A DNA stretch of 64,000 nucleotides from Planococcus citri (taxonomy: Eukaryota; Arthropoda; Insecta; Hemiptera; Pseudococcidae), in the NCBI RefSeq assembly GCF_950023065.1, contig NC_088679.1:46128001-46192000 (forward strand), given 5' to 3'. Position numbers and translations under genes: made by a program. Of the stretch, positions 13,701 to 23,221 are shown piece by piece. A model generated the notes under the pieces. It was not told the DNA's origin and searched no databases. It worked only from the letters and a program-made list of their open reading frames with translations. Numbering within the stretch: position 1 is the first letter of the stretch; every line of letters starts with the position of its first letter.

Positions 13701-13738
13701 TAAGAGGCGTTGGGAGTTTTTGTGATATCAAATAAATG
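10730..13738. other. gene-free stretch
   Basis: No gene is recognised. About 11105-11165 shows a short family-A-like fragment (GCAGTTTTGAGTCGTTTTAG followed by AACCTCCAGTA). GTAGGTA/TACCTAC words are frequent, for example 12240-12250 and 12670-12690. Confidence 0.5.
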
Positions 13739-14443
13739 ATAATTGAGGAGGTGGATAGCAAAACGCAATAACTCCAAAATTACGAAAATTGAGTTTGATA
13801 TCTATCCTTATGTAAAATTCAACGGGGAATCCATTCCCGGTGTCAGATTTTGTCCATCAGTTGAATATCATAGCGCAATCGAGGAAAACAAGTCTGATTT
13901 TAGAGCTAAATGCATTGAAAAATGAGTTTTTGTTTGCAAAACGCAATAACTCCACTACTTTTTATACATTTCAGTTGCGCAGATGTGGTAACACTGTTTT
14001 TTTTCATCGGGTGGGTACTGAAAATCGTTGGGTAGGAGTTACTTAAAAAAATGGTGCTTTCGTTGCCACTCTCTGAATGCCATATCACACACAGGAATTG
14101 TTTGAATTTCACATTCCAGTTTTTTAATTGTTTTTTATCGAAAATTCTCGATTAAACATCAATTTTTTCAAATAAAAAATACGTTTTTTTTGCAGAAAAA
14201 CACCAAAAAAAAAATTTTGCGTTCAAAACGCAATAACTTTTTTTTCTTTTCCTCGCTGTGCTTACCCAGATGACCGAAATTTTGAAATTGAGTGGAAATT
14301 TTATTTGTGGCACCTTCCCCTTTCATTTGACACCAATTTCGGAACTCGACCCCCACCCCTTCCCCTCCTGACAATTTTTCCTAATTTCCCAAAAAAAACC
14401 AAAAATGGAGTTATTGCGTTTTGCTATCCACCTCCTCAATTAT
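13739..14443. mobile_element. foldback/MITE-like element with 38-bp perfect inverted ends
   Basis: Bases 13739-13776 and 14406-14443 are perfect inverted copies (38 of 38) starting ATAATTGAGGAGGTGGATAG. The inner part of the terminal repeat, CAAAACGCAATAACT, recurs inside in direct orientation at about 13936-13954 and 14224-14238. The element is about 705 bp and encodes no transposase; its small open frames are repeat artefacts. It fits a non-autonomous inverted-repeat transposon. I could not identify a target-site duplication. Confidence 0.75.
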
Positions 14444-17400
14444 TCAAGATTCATCCAAAAAAAATCGAAGAAATAAAATGTTTGAAATTTTTTTCAATTT
14501 TTTAATATTAAAACAGGTGTGTTCAAAATTGAAAAGTTTTCTAAACGTTTATTTACTATAGACCGCTTAACATAAAGAATTTACGTATTATACTTGGAAG
14601 TTGGAATACTCATTTAAACACTTCCTACTCCGTACTCATCTTTCTGAAAAATGTCGATTTTCTATCAAAATTATGTAAATACTGAAACGTCTGAAAAATG
14701 AAAAATTCAAACATTCGATAACTTGAGTAAATACTCTGTGGGTAGGTATAATAATGAGTATTTTCGCGAATCCATGATTTCTTTGTTTACCATTTCAAAA
14801 ATTACAGTCACGTAATGTTACTTTATTGATATTTCCCACTAACCTACAATTTTGTACCTTGGATCGAGAATTTATCTATGAGCATATTGTGTAAACAAAC
14901 AAACAAAAAAAATACAAAAACACAAAAATCGAAATTTTTATAAAAGAAAGATTGTTAGTATGCTTAAATTTTAGAATAAGTAATTGATAGTTGTAGAAAA
15001 AAAAGTACCTAATACCTAGATAAGAAAATTTTCAAGTACAAATATTTGAAAAAATAAACGCAAAAATCATAACTTTTTAGATCGAACCATCTTAAGATTC
15101 TTTAAAAATACAAACTCAATTTGTTATAACTTTTTTTTAATATATTTTTTTTTTTGAAAAATTGAAAAAAAGAACCGAAAATTAGCTTTTTGAACGCATT
15201 GAATGCGTAGGTACCTAATAGTTTTTTTTCACAATCTTTTCGATTAAATTGCTCAAAATGTACCTACTTGTTTTATTCTTATATTTTTTTTGACTTTTGA
15301 AAATTTGATTAAGATAATTGAGAAAAAAATGTTCATCGGGTTATATTTTCAACCTATGAATTACTTAGGTATGTGAAAGAATTTTTCTCAAAATTGAATT
15401 ATTTTTAATGCTAGAAAAGTGTCATAAAATTAATCATGTCGTGGTTTTCGTGATTTTCCTCTCATCAAATCGCAGGTGGATGGAAAAAATTGCCATTGGA
15501 TAAAGTCAAAATAAGTACACAACCTGAAAGTTTACAAATTTAAATCACACCTTTTTAAAATTTCACTTGTGACAAAAAGCCTTATTTTAAGAAAAAAAAG
15601 TGCATTTTGAGGACCTCTAGCTCAGTTTTCTGTGTGATCAGGAAGTTAAAATTTTTTAGATAGTCTCCTACTTCGAGTAAATTATCTCACGAGTTGTCGT
15701 CAAAATCGCTTTTTTTTTACTCATTTTCACTTTTTAAACTTGAACCCTGTATTTAAAAAGAGAAAGATGAAAAAAAAAAGATTTGCCCAGATTAGATCTT
15801 TAAAGATCATACAACACAGTGCAGAAAAAAATAAATCTGCTGTCACTTTCAGTTGTTTGGCCCTGATGAAATATTTATCATGCTCCAGCTAGCTCTCCTG
15901 AATGACTCAGAGGCTTGAATTGTAAAGGCACTCGGGAGCACGCAATGTTTCCAAAGTACTCCTATAGAAAATGTCAAAATTATCGAAAAACTGCCATACA
16001 AACTGGAAAAATAAAAGAATTTGAGGGGGAAAAAATGAAATTTACCAAAAAAAGAACCTTTTAAGAAATGTAAAAAACAGGATTTTTGCTTGGTAAACCT
16101 TGATACAAAAAAATTACTTATTTTTATAGATTTCTTAGCGATTTTGGCAAAATTACGACCATTTGACTATTTAATCAGAAAACTACTTACTTCCTGAAAA
16201 TGTTGACGAAAAAACATTACAACTTTTCGTAAACTTGCCAAAAATTGACACTGACAATGTTCACAAAAAAATGGGAATTTTTACACTTTTGACAAACGCA
16301 GGATTTTTTGGGCAATTTTGGCAAGAACAACTGTTTAACAATTTTAGCAAAAATCAGACTTTTTTGACATGGCAAGTTTGGCAAAAAATACACAGGATTT
16401 TTGTTTGGAAATTTTGGAACAAAAAGAGGATTCTCTATAAACCGATATGGCGAAAATCAATCTTTTTTTGTGTTTAGAATGGAAGAGGGGGGATAAAAAA
16501 ATGATGCACTTACAACTTTCGATAAGAATTAGCGTAGATACTACCAAAAAAAGGTCTGAGTATCAGACCAGGAGATGAATCGTAATAAATGTTATCTGCA
16601 GGATTAGCCGTTAGTTGGCTGGATCTATTTTGCAATATTCTCATTAACAAAACCTAACCTAACCGAAACTTGTATTGTACTGTGACGCTACAGAGAGGAT
16701 TATAACCGCAAAACAGATTAATATCTCGCCCACATACTGCATAAAGGGTTATCATAACGAGGTTCATCTATATACGAACTATGGTGTTATAGGTAAGCCA
16801 TACGGTTGATTCGCCGGCACCGTTATATTGGCAAATTATAATGAAACAATGAAACGAAAAAAATTTCTTCGCAATAAGTAATCATTTTAATAACTCGGTC
16901 CACATGGTTGACGGTACACAATGAATGCGGAAACGCGAACCGGCCTAGGAACAATACAATTAAATTGGCACTACACACGAAATTTTCATTGGTTAATTTT
17001 TAATTTCTGCGTATGATTGCGCCAGATTTAAATCAGTTCCAGTCTTGCAGCGTATTTGTTTTACAGGAAATTTAATTCTGCGTGCAGATAATAAATGATA
17101 CCACTGGATATGCTTAGCTGACTTGTCATTTCAAACTTGCTATTTAATTACGGGTAGAGAGGTTGTCATTTATCTGTCACGTGTCTCGTGTTAATCAAAT
17201 CTAGTCTAGAGTAAATATATTTTGCACCAAAAAAAAAAAAAAAAATTAAATCAAATGAATAGGTAATACGGCCGTTGTTTTGGTCGAAAATTTGCATGAG
17301 TCTTACTCGTGTTATTGAAATTTTTCCCAAGTGAAAATTTGTTTAAATAATACTAGGTATTTGTTCGGAAAAATCATTTTACTTCATTGTAATGTTAGTT

Positions 17401-18692
17401 ACATGTACCTATTTAGTTAGTATATATCTGTTAGTTTGACGAAAAAATTGCTGCTTTCAATTAGGTATATTGAAATTTTTTCATTCACTAGCTTGTTTAT
17501 CAACAGAATTTTAGATAAGAAAGTTCAAGAACAATTGTAGATTTATTTTTAGAAACACTTTCACACAAGTTAAACTTGAATCAGCTTGATGGTTGACTTT
17601 TAATCGAGTAAGTGTTTTATTTTGCTTTTTTCGGTTTCGGTACCTACCTACTTCTGAATAAAAATGTGCAATCGTAGCGAGGAATAAATTGCCATCGTAA
17701 TAAAAATTTATGACCATCGTACATACGTATACATCGTGCTATACATTACCAGAATCATCAGTGTCATTTATAATTAAGTAATGAGTAATTAAACTATATA
17801 GTTTGTTATCTGTATAATGTTTTAAGAAATTTATGATACGTTCTTTTTACCTTTTTAAATTTCTCAAAACCCATGTTTGTTTGTCCTGTTTTAATTACGA
17901 CATCAAATTTTCAGAAATTTCTGTATTAAATTAAATACACATAAGCCTGTTGTGTGTATAGATTGATTGTGTATCAACTTACCTACTTGTTAGTCATAAA
18001 TGTCTTCGACATAGGTAAAAGTAAATTTATTACAATCATTCATCGCCTAGATTTAACTGGATGTTTTACTATAGGTACCTATGTAGGTATTCCTACAGCA
18101 TATTTTTAAGCTATAGTTTAATGTAAAACACCTAAGTAGGTACAAATTTAAGGATATTATGTATTATAATATTATAATATTATTCTCAAATAAAGAAATA
18201 AGTTCCAGTTTACTTAAAATTAATCCATGATATTTTTTGAAAAATAATTAAGCATGAAATTATATCTACCTATTTTCAAATCGTCAACGTACCGTAAATT
18301 AGCCACAATTTCATCGTGTTTTTTAGTTGATCCAAATAAGTACACTTATTTGTTTACTTATTTACTTACATTCGTAATGAATAGTTAATTGTTTTATGCA
18401 AAGTAGGACGAGTACACTAGATTCGTCTTCAAAAACAGTGTAATAAATTAATAATGTAAATCACGTAGAGAACAAAATATCTGTTGAATATGGCAACCGT
18501 TACCGAAAGTAGTAAAAAGTTCTAATCTTATTTACTTATTTGAAGGAGAACAGATGTAAAGAATGGTAAATTAAACAACAATTTATGAAAAAACAGTTTC
18601 AGATGAAGCCACGCGCGACTAAAACATTGCAAGCTTGGCTTAAGTATCCTTACAATGAGATAACACGGCGTAGTTAAATTTGATAGGTGCCC
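14444..18692. other. gene-free stretch left of the copia element
   Basis: No convincing gene. About 16070-16420 contains loosely repeated GGATTTTTG and TTTTGGCAA motifs, a degenerate repeat. A telomere-like CCTAACCTAACC lies at 16653-16664, an A run at 17229-17245, and an AT-only repeat of TATAATAT type at about 18160-18184. Confidence 0.5.
16652..16664 (-). repeat. short telomere-like (TTAGG) motif
   Basis: ACCTAACCTAACC is about two and a half units of the insect telomere repeat TTAGG read on the minus strand. It is too short to be more than a chance or relic match. Confidence 0.3.
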
Positions 18693-18697
18693 AAAAT
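18693..18697. repeat. target-site duplication, left copy
   Basis: AAAAT directly abuts the left LTR and is repeated at 23217-23221 directly after the right LTR. A 5-bp duplication is normal for Ty1/copia integrases, and it fixes the element boundaries. Confidence 0.85.
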
Positions 18698-18879
18698 TTT
18701 TAAACGGAAGAATTAAATACGTAAATTAAAGGAACCATTTACTCGATCATTTATTTTCCCATTAAAAATAACAACACGATATCCGACAATGAGCACACAG
18801 ATAAAAACACCTAATTCGACATAGGCGATAAAAGCTAGTTTTGTAGTGGCTTGAAAGATCGCACCACTAAAAACCAACA
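18698..18879 (-). repeat. 3' LTR of the copia element
   Basis: 182 bp. On the minus strand it begins TGTTGGTTTTTAGTGG and ends CCGTTTAAAA. It appears identical to the copy at 23035-23216. An AATAAA polyadenylation-type signal lies on the minus strand at 18755-18750. The 3' terminus is AA and not the usual CA, yet the duplication and primer-binding site both support this boundary. Confidence 0.92.
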
Positions 18880-18890
18880 CCCCTTCTCAC
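18880..18890 (-). other. polypurine tract
   Basis: On the minus strand GTGAGAAGGGG sits immediately before the TGTTGG start of the 3' LTR. That is the expected place and composition for the plus-strand DNA primer of an LTR retrotransposon. Confidence 0.8.
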
Positions 18891-19001
18891 TACAAAACAT
18901 TAAAAAAATTAACAATAAAATAATAAAACAATAACAATAAAAAAAATTCAACAACATAACATAACAATAGATTAAGTATAGGTAAAGTACCAAGATATCG
19001 A

Positions 19002-22000
19002 TTAAATTATGCGTAACATTTTACAAAACTCCTTAAACTTAACCGGCACTAACCCCTTAGTAAAGCCATCAGCCACTTGCCTATCAGTAGGAACGTAACA
19101 TAATTTAATTTTTCCACCTAGTACCAACTCCTTTACATACTTAAACCTAATGTCTATATGCTTTGAACGTGTAGATGACATCGGATTATCGGATAAATCG
19201 ATAACAGACTGATTATCTTCGAAAACGACAACAGGAGGTTCAATTTTGATATCCAAGTCATTCAAAATTTCAAGAATCCAAAACAAGTTATCATGAACGA
19301 AAGTAGATAACGAAATGTATTCCGACTCCGTAGAACTAAGAGCAATACATTTTTGTTTCTTAGAATTCCAGGCAATAACGTTTCCGAACAATTTTACAAC
19401 ATAGCCAGAGACAGATTTACGTTCATCTTTATCGGATGCCCAATCCGCATCAACATAACACTCCAAAATTGAACTCTCCTTGCATCGAACATACGTAAGC
19501 TTCACCTGTCTCGAATGATACAAATAAATAAGCACACGTTTTAAATAATTAAAATGTTCAGCCGAATAGGAGTTCATAAAACGAGATAAATAGTTGACTG
19601 CAAAAGATATATCAGGCCTCGTAATTAACGACACATAAAGCAAACACCCAACTAGTTGCCTATAAGGTAAATTTCCATCAACCTCTTCGCTTTTCAATAA
19701 ATTGAGATCCTTCTCGATAGGCGTATAAATAGGTCTCGAATCTAAAAGTTCGAATCGTTCAGTCACTTTCTCAATAAACTTTGTCTGACTTAAGGTCAAT
19801 TTACCATTATCTACTTCTATATCGACACCTAAAAAACACTTTGCCACACCTAGATCAACGACTGAAAAACGTTCGGAAATTTTCTGCTTAAAAGAAGCAA
19901 TCAGATGCCCAGATTCGGATACAAGAAAAAAATCATCAATATGGATTAACAAATACAGTACATAATCGCCTACTTTAATCCAATACAAACACGGATCAAT
20001 CTTCGAACGAGTAAAACCAAGAACATTAACAAGAAAATCATTCAAACATTTGTTCCAAATTTTCGGCGCAATTTTTAAACCGTAAATCGCCTTCAACAGT
20101 TTACATACCTTCGAACGATCATTACAAAAACCAGGAGGTTGCTCCATATAAACATCGTAATTAATCTCACCGTGAAGGTAAGCACTCGAAACGTCCATTT
20201 GATGGATTAGAAACCCCTTCTGAGTTGCAATCGACAGAAGTATCTTGATCGTTGTTGTATTGACAACAGGCGAGAAAAGCTCTTCAGGAGCGTTCTTTTC
20301 GTCACAACCGACAGCTACCAAACGCGCCTTGATTTTATTTGGCCGTTCAGTTAACACCCATTTAGACCGCAGAACTTTTACACCAGCAGGACGCGGAACT
20401 AATTTCCATACATTATGCTGCTTCATCGACTCGATTTCTTGCTGCTTTGGGTAATCCCATTTGGGATCGGACGAATTTTCGGCGAGGTAAGCTACACAAT
20501 AACCAATCGAAACTTCGTAATCGCCAAATCGAACAGGCTGTTTCCTTTCTCGACCACTTCGCCGGAGTTGAGGTTCTTCGACAGTCGGTGAAATTTCAGG
20601 AACAGTCTCTTCGTCGCTACTCTCAGAATCAGGCGATGACGTTCGTACAAATTTCTCGTTCTCGTCAGGTAAATCTGAGAAAAATCGACTCTCATCGAAG
20701 GTAACATTGCGAGCTATTTCAACTTGCCTCGTACGTAGATTGAAAATTTGATACCCAATAGGAGCGTAACCGACCATGATGCCTCTCTTCGAATGCAAAT
20801 CCAGCTTTTGGCGTTTTTCTTTCGGTATGTGAATATGGCTGACACAACCGAAAGGACGAAGCTTGCTGTAATCGACTTTATTTCCATACCATTCAGCTGC
20901 TGGAACTTTTCCCGTAGAGCTCGTTGGACATCGATTCAACGTGTAATTTGCACATAGCACAGCTTCAGACCAAAAACGCTTAGGCAAACCAGACTCCATC
21001 AAAAGCGTTCTGGCTCGTTCTTCGAGAGTTCGATTCAAACGTTCGGCTCGGCCATTGGTAGGATGATTATACGCTACAGAGTTCAGAATTCGAATGCCTT
21101 TCTGCTTACAGAACGCCATAAACTCTGAATTGATAAATTCGCGACCATTATCGCACAGGAACGAACTAATTTTTGTCTCAAATTGAGCAGTAGCCATCGC
21201 CTCGTACTCTTTGAACTTTTCGAAAACTTCGCTTTTGTGTTTCAGCAAATAAACGGCAGAAAAATGAGTGAACACGTCCATAAACGTCACAAAGTATGAA
21301 TAACCATCGTAACTGGTCTGTTCAATGACACAAACGTCTGAAACAATCTGCTCAAGTGGTCGTTTCGTTTTAAAATCACTCGTAGGATACGGTAGTTGAG
21401 TCTGCTTGCCTTGAATACATGGCTCGCACAACGCCGGAACACCGCTGAATTTTAAATGACCAGCAGTTTGCAATTTCTTGACTGCATCTTGATTCAAATG
21501 ACCCAATCGACGATGGACCTGCTCGTAGGTAAGATTAGCTTCTTGAGAAGAACTGTCTACAGGCGAACACAGTCGAAATTTCATACAAAACAGCTCATTT
21601 TCCACTTTACCAGATGCTAACACTTCGTTTGGATTTTCAAAGTGTACTAATTCGACAGTTTCTCGCCAAAACACCATTTTCCATTCGTTTAGCGAAATTT
21701 TGCGAACACTGAGTAAATTTCGGCGAAGCTGAGGTACAAACAACACCTCGTGAAACGTAATTTGACTGCCTTGGTTGCTCTTCATATACACAGTACCAGT
21801 ATGAGATGCGTAAATTGTACTATGATCAGCCAACGTGATAGGCTCTGGAGTTTCAAACTGTTTTAACGATGATAATAACGAACGATCATTCACCATAAAC
21901 TTCGTACAACCAGAATCAGCTACAAATTCGATATCCACAGGAACGATTTTTTCAGCTACAGATGCAGAGACACCAGAAGAGTTTTCACAGAAAAACGCAA

Positions 22001-22880
22001 CACTTCTGGGAGTATCACTGGCAACACTAGCTTCAGCAGTATTTGTTTTCTGCCTTTTAGCATCGTTTTTCTTTTTGTAGCATCGAACTTCTTTGTGACC
22101 ATCTTTATGGCAATAACCACAACGAATCGAAGATTTCGGAGCATCTTTAGGCTTACTGGAGCTGACAGGGGGATGATTTTCAGGTTTCTTTGAAGTTGAA
22201 CTCGAATTAGAAAAGTAGGCAGTACTTTCAACTTGTTCAGGTTTCTTTGGCAGCTTTCGTTCGTCTTTACGCTTTAAATCGAAATCCAAAAGAGCACCTT
22301 TCACTGAATCCAACGTAACCAAGTTATTATCGTTTATTTCACCCAGTGCAGCGATCACAGGCGCAAAATCATTTGGCAAAAGCGACAGTAGAATCACCAC
22401 AACTTCAATATCTTCGATTTTCCCAACTTTTCCGCCACCAGCTCGAATTTCCGCAATAATAGAATCGAATTCGCGGAAAAAAACGGACAGCTCACTTTTA
22501 CCATCATAAGTGAGGTTGGATAGCTTACGTCGAAGATAGGCGTGATGAAGGTAACTGGTACGATTATAGGTGACTCGTAAACGCCGCCAACACTCAAAAG
22601 CACTGCTTGTGTGAGGTGCATAGTGCGAGAGTGTATCCGCCAGATTTTCTAATATTATTCGCCTCGCTTTTGCGTCGCCTTGTACCCAGGTAAGAGGCTT
22701 CTTATCTGTACCAAAAGTCGCCTTTTTAAAATCATCGGTTGGTTTAATATCCACGAACTTGCATAAACCATCACACTGAAGTTCCGTATAAACTCGATTT
22801 TGCCAAGCCAGATAATTCGAACCATCAAATCGTTTGATGCGAGATACTGTTTGAAAAGACATCGTTGAACGAAGCAACAC
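19002..22880 (-). CDS. copia-type gag-pol polyprotein, 1292 aa
   Basis: This is the single polyprotein for particle formation, processing, reverse transcription and integration. Gag occupies about 1-250 and is followed by a CCHC zinc knuckle (C254, C257, H262, C267). The aspartic protease active site is D322-S-G. Integrase has a zinc-binding HHCC (H456, H461, C485, C488) and a catalytic triad D515, D577, E613 with 61 and 35 residues between. Reverse transcriptase has D896 and the IDD motif at 981-983, where relatives usually have YVDD. RNase H follows, with D1144/D1146, TESEY near 1184 and EDNQS near 1221. It ends LRII with a TAA stop. It is somewhat shorter than Drosophila copia (about 1400 aa). 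ATG codons at residues 1 and 7 are both possible; MSFQ at residue 7 may be the true start. No stop or frameshift breaks it, so Gag must be made from the same frame, by splicing or processing as in copia. Confidence 0.95.
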   Translation of the reverse strand: MLLRSTMSFQTVSRIKRFDGSNYLAWQNRVYTELQCDGLCKFVDIKPTDDFKKATFGTDKKPLTWVQGDAKARRIILENLADTLSHYAPHTSSAFECWRRLRVTYNRTSYLHHAYLRRKLSNLTYDGKSELSVFFREFDSIIAEIRAGGGKVGKIEDIEVVVILLSLLPNDFAPVIAALGEINDNNLVTLDSVKGALLDFDLKRKDERKLPKKPEQVESTAYFSNSSSTSKKPENHPPVSSSKPKDAPKSSIRCGYCHKDGHKEVRCYKKKNDAKRQKTNTAEASVASDTPRSVAFFCENSSGVSASVAEKIVPVDIEFVADSGCTKFMVNDRSLLSSLKQFETPEPITLADHSTIYASHTGTVYMKSNQGSQITFHEVLFVPQLRRNLLSVRKISLNEWKMVFWRETVELVHFENPNEVLASGKVENELFCMKFRLCSPVDSSSQEANLTYEQVHRRLGHLNQDAVKKLQTAGHLKFSGVPALCEPCIQGKQTQLPYPTSDFKTKRPLEQIVSDVCVIEQTSYDGYSYFVTFMDVFTHFSAVYLLKHKSEVFEKFKEYEAMATAQFETKISSFLCDNGREFINSEFMAFCKQKGIRILNSVAYNHPTNGRAERLNRTLEERARTLLMESGLPKRFWSEAVLCANYTLNRCPTSSTGKVPAAEWYGNKVDYSKLRPFGCVSHIHIPKEKRQKLDLHSKRGIMVGYAPIGYQIFNLRTRQVEIARNVTFDESRFFSDLPDENEKFVRTSSPDSESSDEETVPEISPTVEEPQLRRSGRERKQPVRFGDYEVSIGYCVAYLAENSSDPKWDYPKQQEIESMKQHNVWKLVPRPAGVKVLRSKWVLTERPNKIKARLVAVGCDEKNAPEELFSPVVNTTTIKILLSIATQKGFLIHQMDVSSAYLHGEINYDVYMEQPPGFCNDRSKVCKLLKAIYGLKIAPKIWNKCLNDFLVNVLGFTRSKIDPCLYWIKVGDYVLYLLIHIDDFFLVSESGHLIASFKQKISERFSVVDLGVAKCFLGVDIEVDNGKLTLSQTKFIEKVTERFELLDSRPIYTPIEKDLNLLKSEEVDGNLPYRQLVGCLLYVSLITRPDISFAVNYLSRFMNSYSAEHFNYLKRVLIYLYHSRQVKLTYVRCKESSILECYVDADWASDKDERKSVSGYVVKLFGNVIAWNSKKQKCIALSSTESEYISLSTFVHDNLFWILEILNDLDIKIEPPVVVFEDNQSVIDLSDNPMSSTRSKHIDIRFKYVKELVLGGKIKLCYVPTDRQVADGFTKGLVPVKFKEFCKMLRII

Positions 22881-23018
22881 GTGTAGGTGAACAGCAGAAC
22901 GAAACAGATAATTATCTCACCAACCGTTCATAACTTTACAGGTACGACTCGAACCATTTTTGCGAACACATTCCGCACATTTATCCGGTTCTTTTAAACA
23001 TATTTAAATAGAAAAACA
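22881..23018 (-). other. untranslated leader of the copia element
   Basis: Between the primer-binding site and the first ATG of gag-pol lie about 138 bp with no open frame of note. RNA packaging signals are expected in this region in LTR elements, but none can be identified by eye. Confidence 0.6.
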
Positions 23019-23034
23019 CACTGGTCCCATAACC
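23019..23034 (-). other. primer-binding site (initiator tRNA-Met fragment type)
   Basis: The minus strand reads GGTTATGGGACCAG immediately after the 5' LTR. Its complement CTGGTCCCATAACC closely resembles the anticodon arm of insect initiator tRNA-Met (CTGGGCCCATAACC from memory), with one mismatch. Drosophila copia is known to prime from an internally cleaved tRNA-Met fragment, so the same mechanism is inferred. Confidence 0.8.
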
Positions 23035-23216
23035 TTTTAAACGGAAGAATTAAATACGTAAATTAAAGGAACCATTTACTCGATCATTTATTTTCCCATT
23101 AAAAATAACAACACGATATCCGACAATGAGCACACAGATAAAAACACCTAATTCGACATAGGCGATAAAAGCTAGTTTTGTAGTGGCTTGAAAGATCGCA
23201 CCACTAAAAACCAACA
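23035..23216 (-). repeat. 5' LTR of the copia element
   Basis: 182 bp, indistinguishable by eye from the 3' LTR. It should hold the promoter of the element. The duplicated AAAAT follows directly on the plus strand at 23217-23221. Confidence 0.92.
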
Positions 23217-23221
23217 AAAAT
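23217..23221. repeat. target-site duplication, right copy
   Basis: AAAAT, matching 18693-18697. Confidence 0.85.

Larger units (their letters stand above)
18698..23216 (-). mobile_element. complete Ty1/copia LTR retrotransposon
   Basis: Element of 4519 bp on the minus strand. Reading 5' to 3' on that strand: 5' LTR 23216-23035, primer-binding site 23034-23019, leader, one gag-pol frame 22880-19002, polypurine tract 18890-18880, 3' LTR 18879-18698. It is flanked by AAAAT duplications. By eye I found no difference between the two 182-bp LTRs, and the reading frame has no stop or frameshift, so insertion is probably recent and the copy may be autonomous. Superfamily is assigned by integrase preceding reverse transcriptase, the 5-bp duplication, and a copia-type primer-binding site. 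Confidence 0.95.

Noticed and set aside
13743..14112. Small open frames with the shared KRNNS peptide
   Set aside because: The peptide is a translation of the repeated CAAAACGCAATAACTCC motif of the inverted-repeat element.
16652..16664. Interstitial telomere array
   Set aside because: Only about two and a half units; too short to claim.
20245..22621. Plus-strand and alternative minus-strand open frames inside the copia element
   Set aside because: Shadows of the gag-pol frame; no domains of their own.
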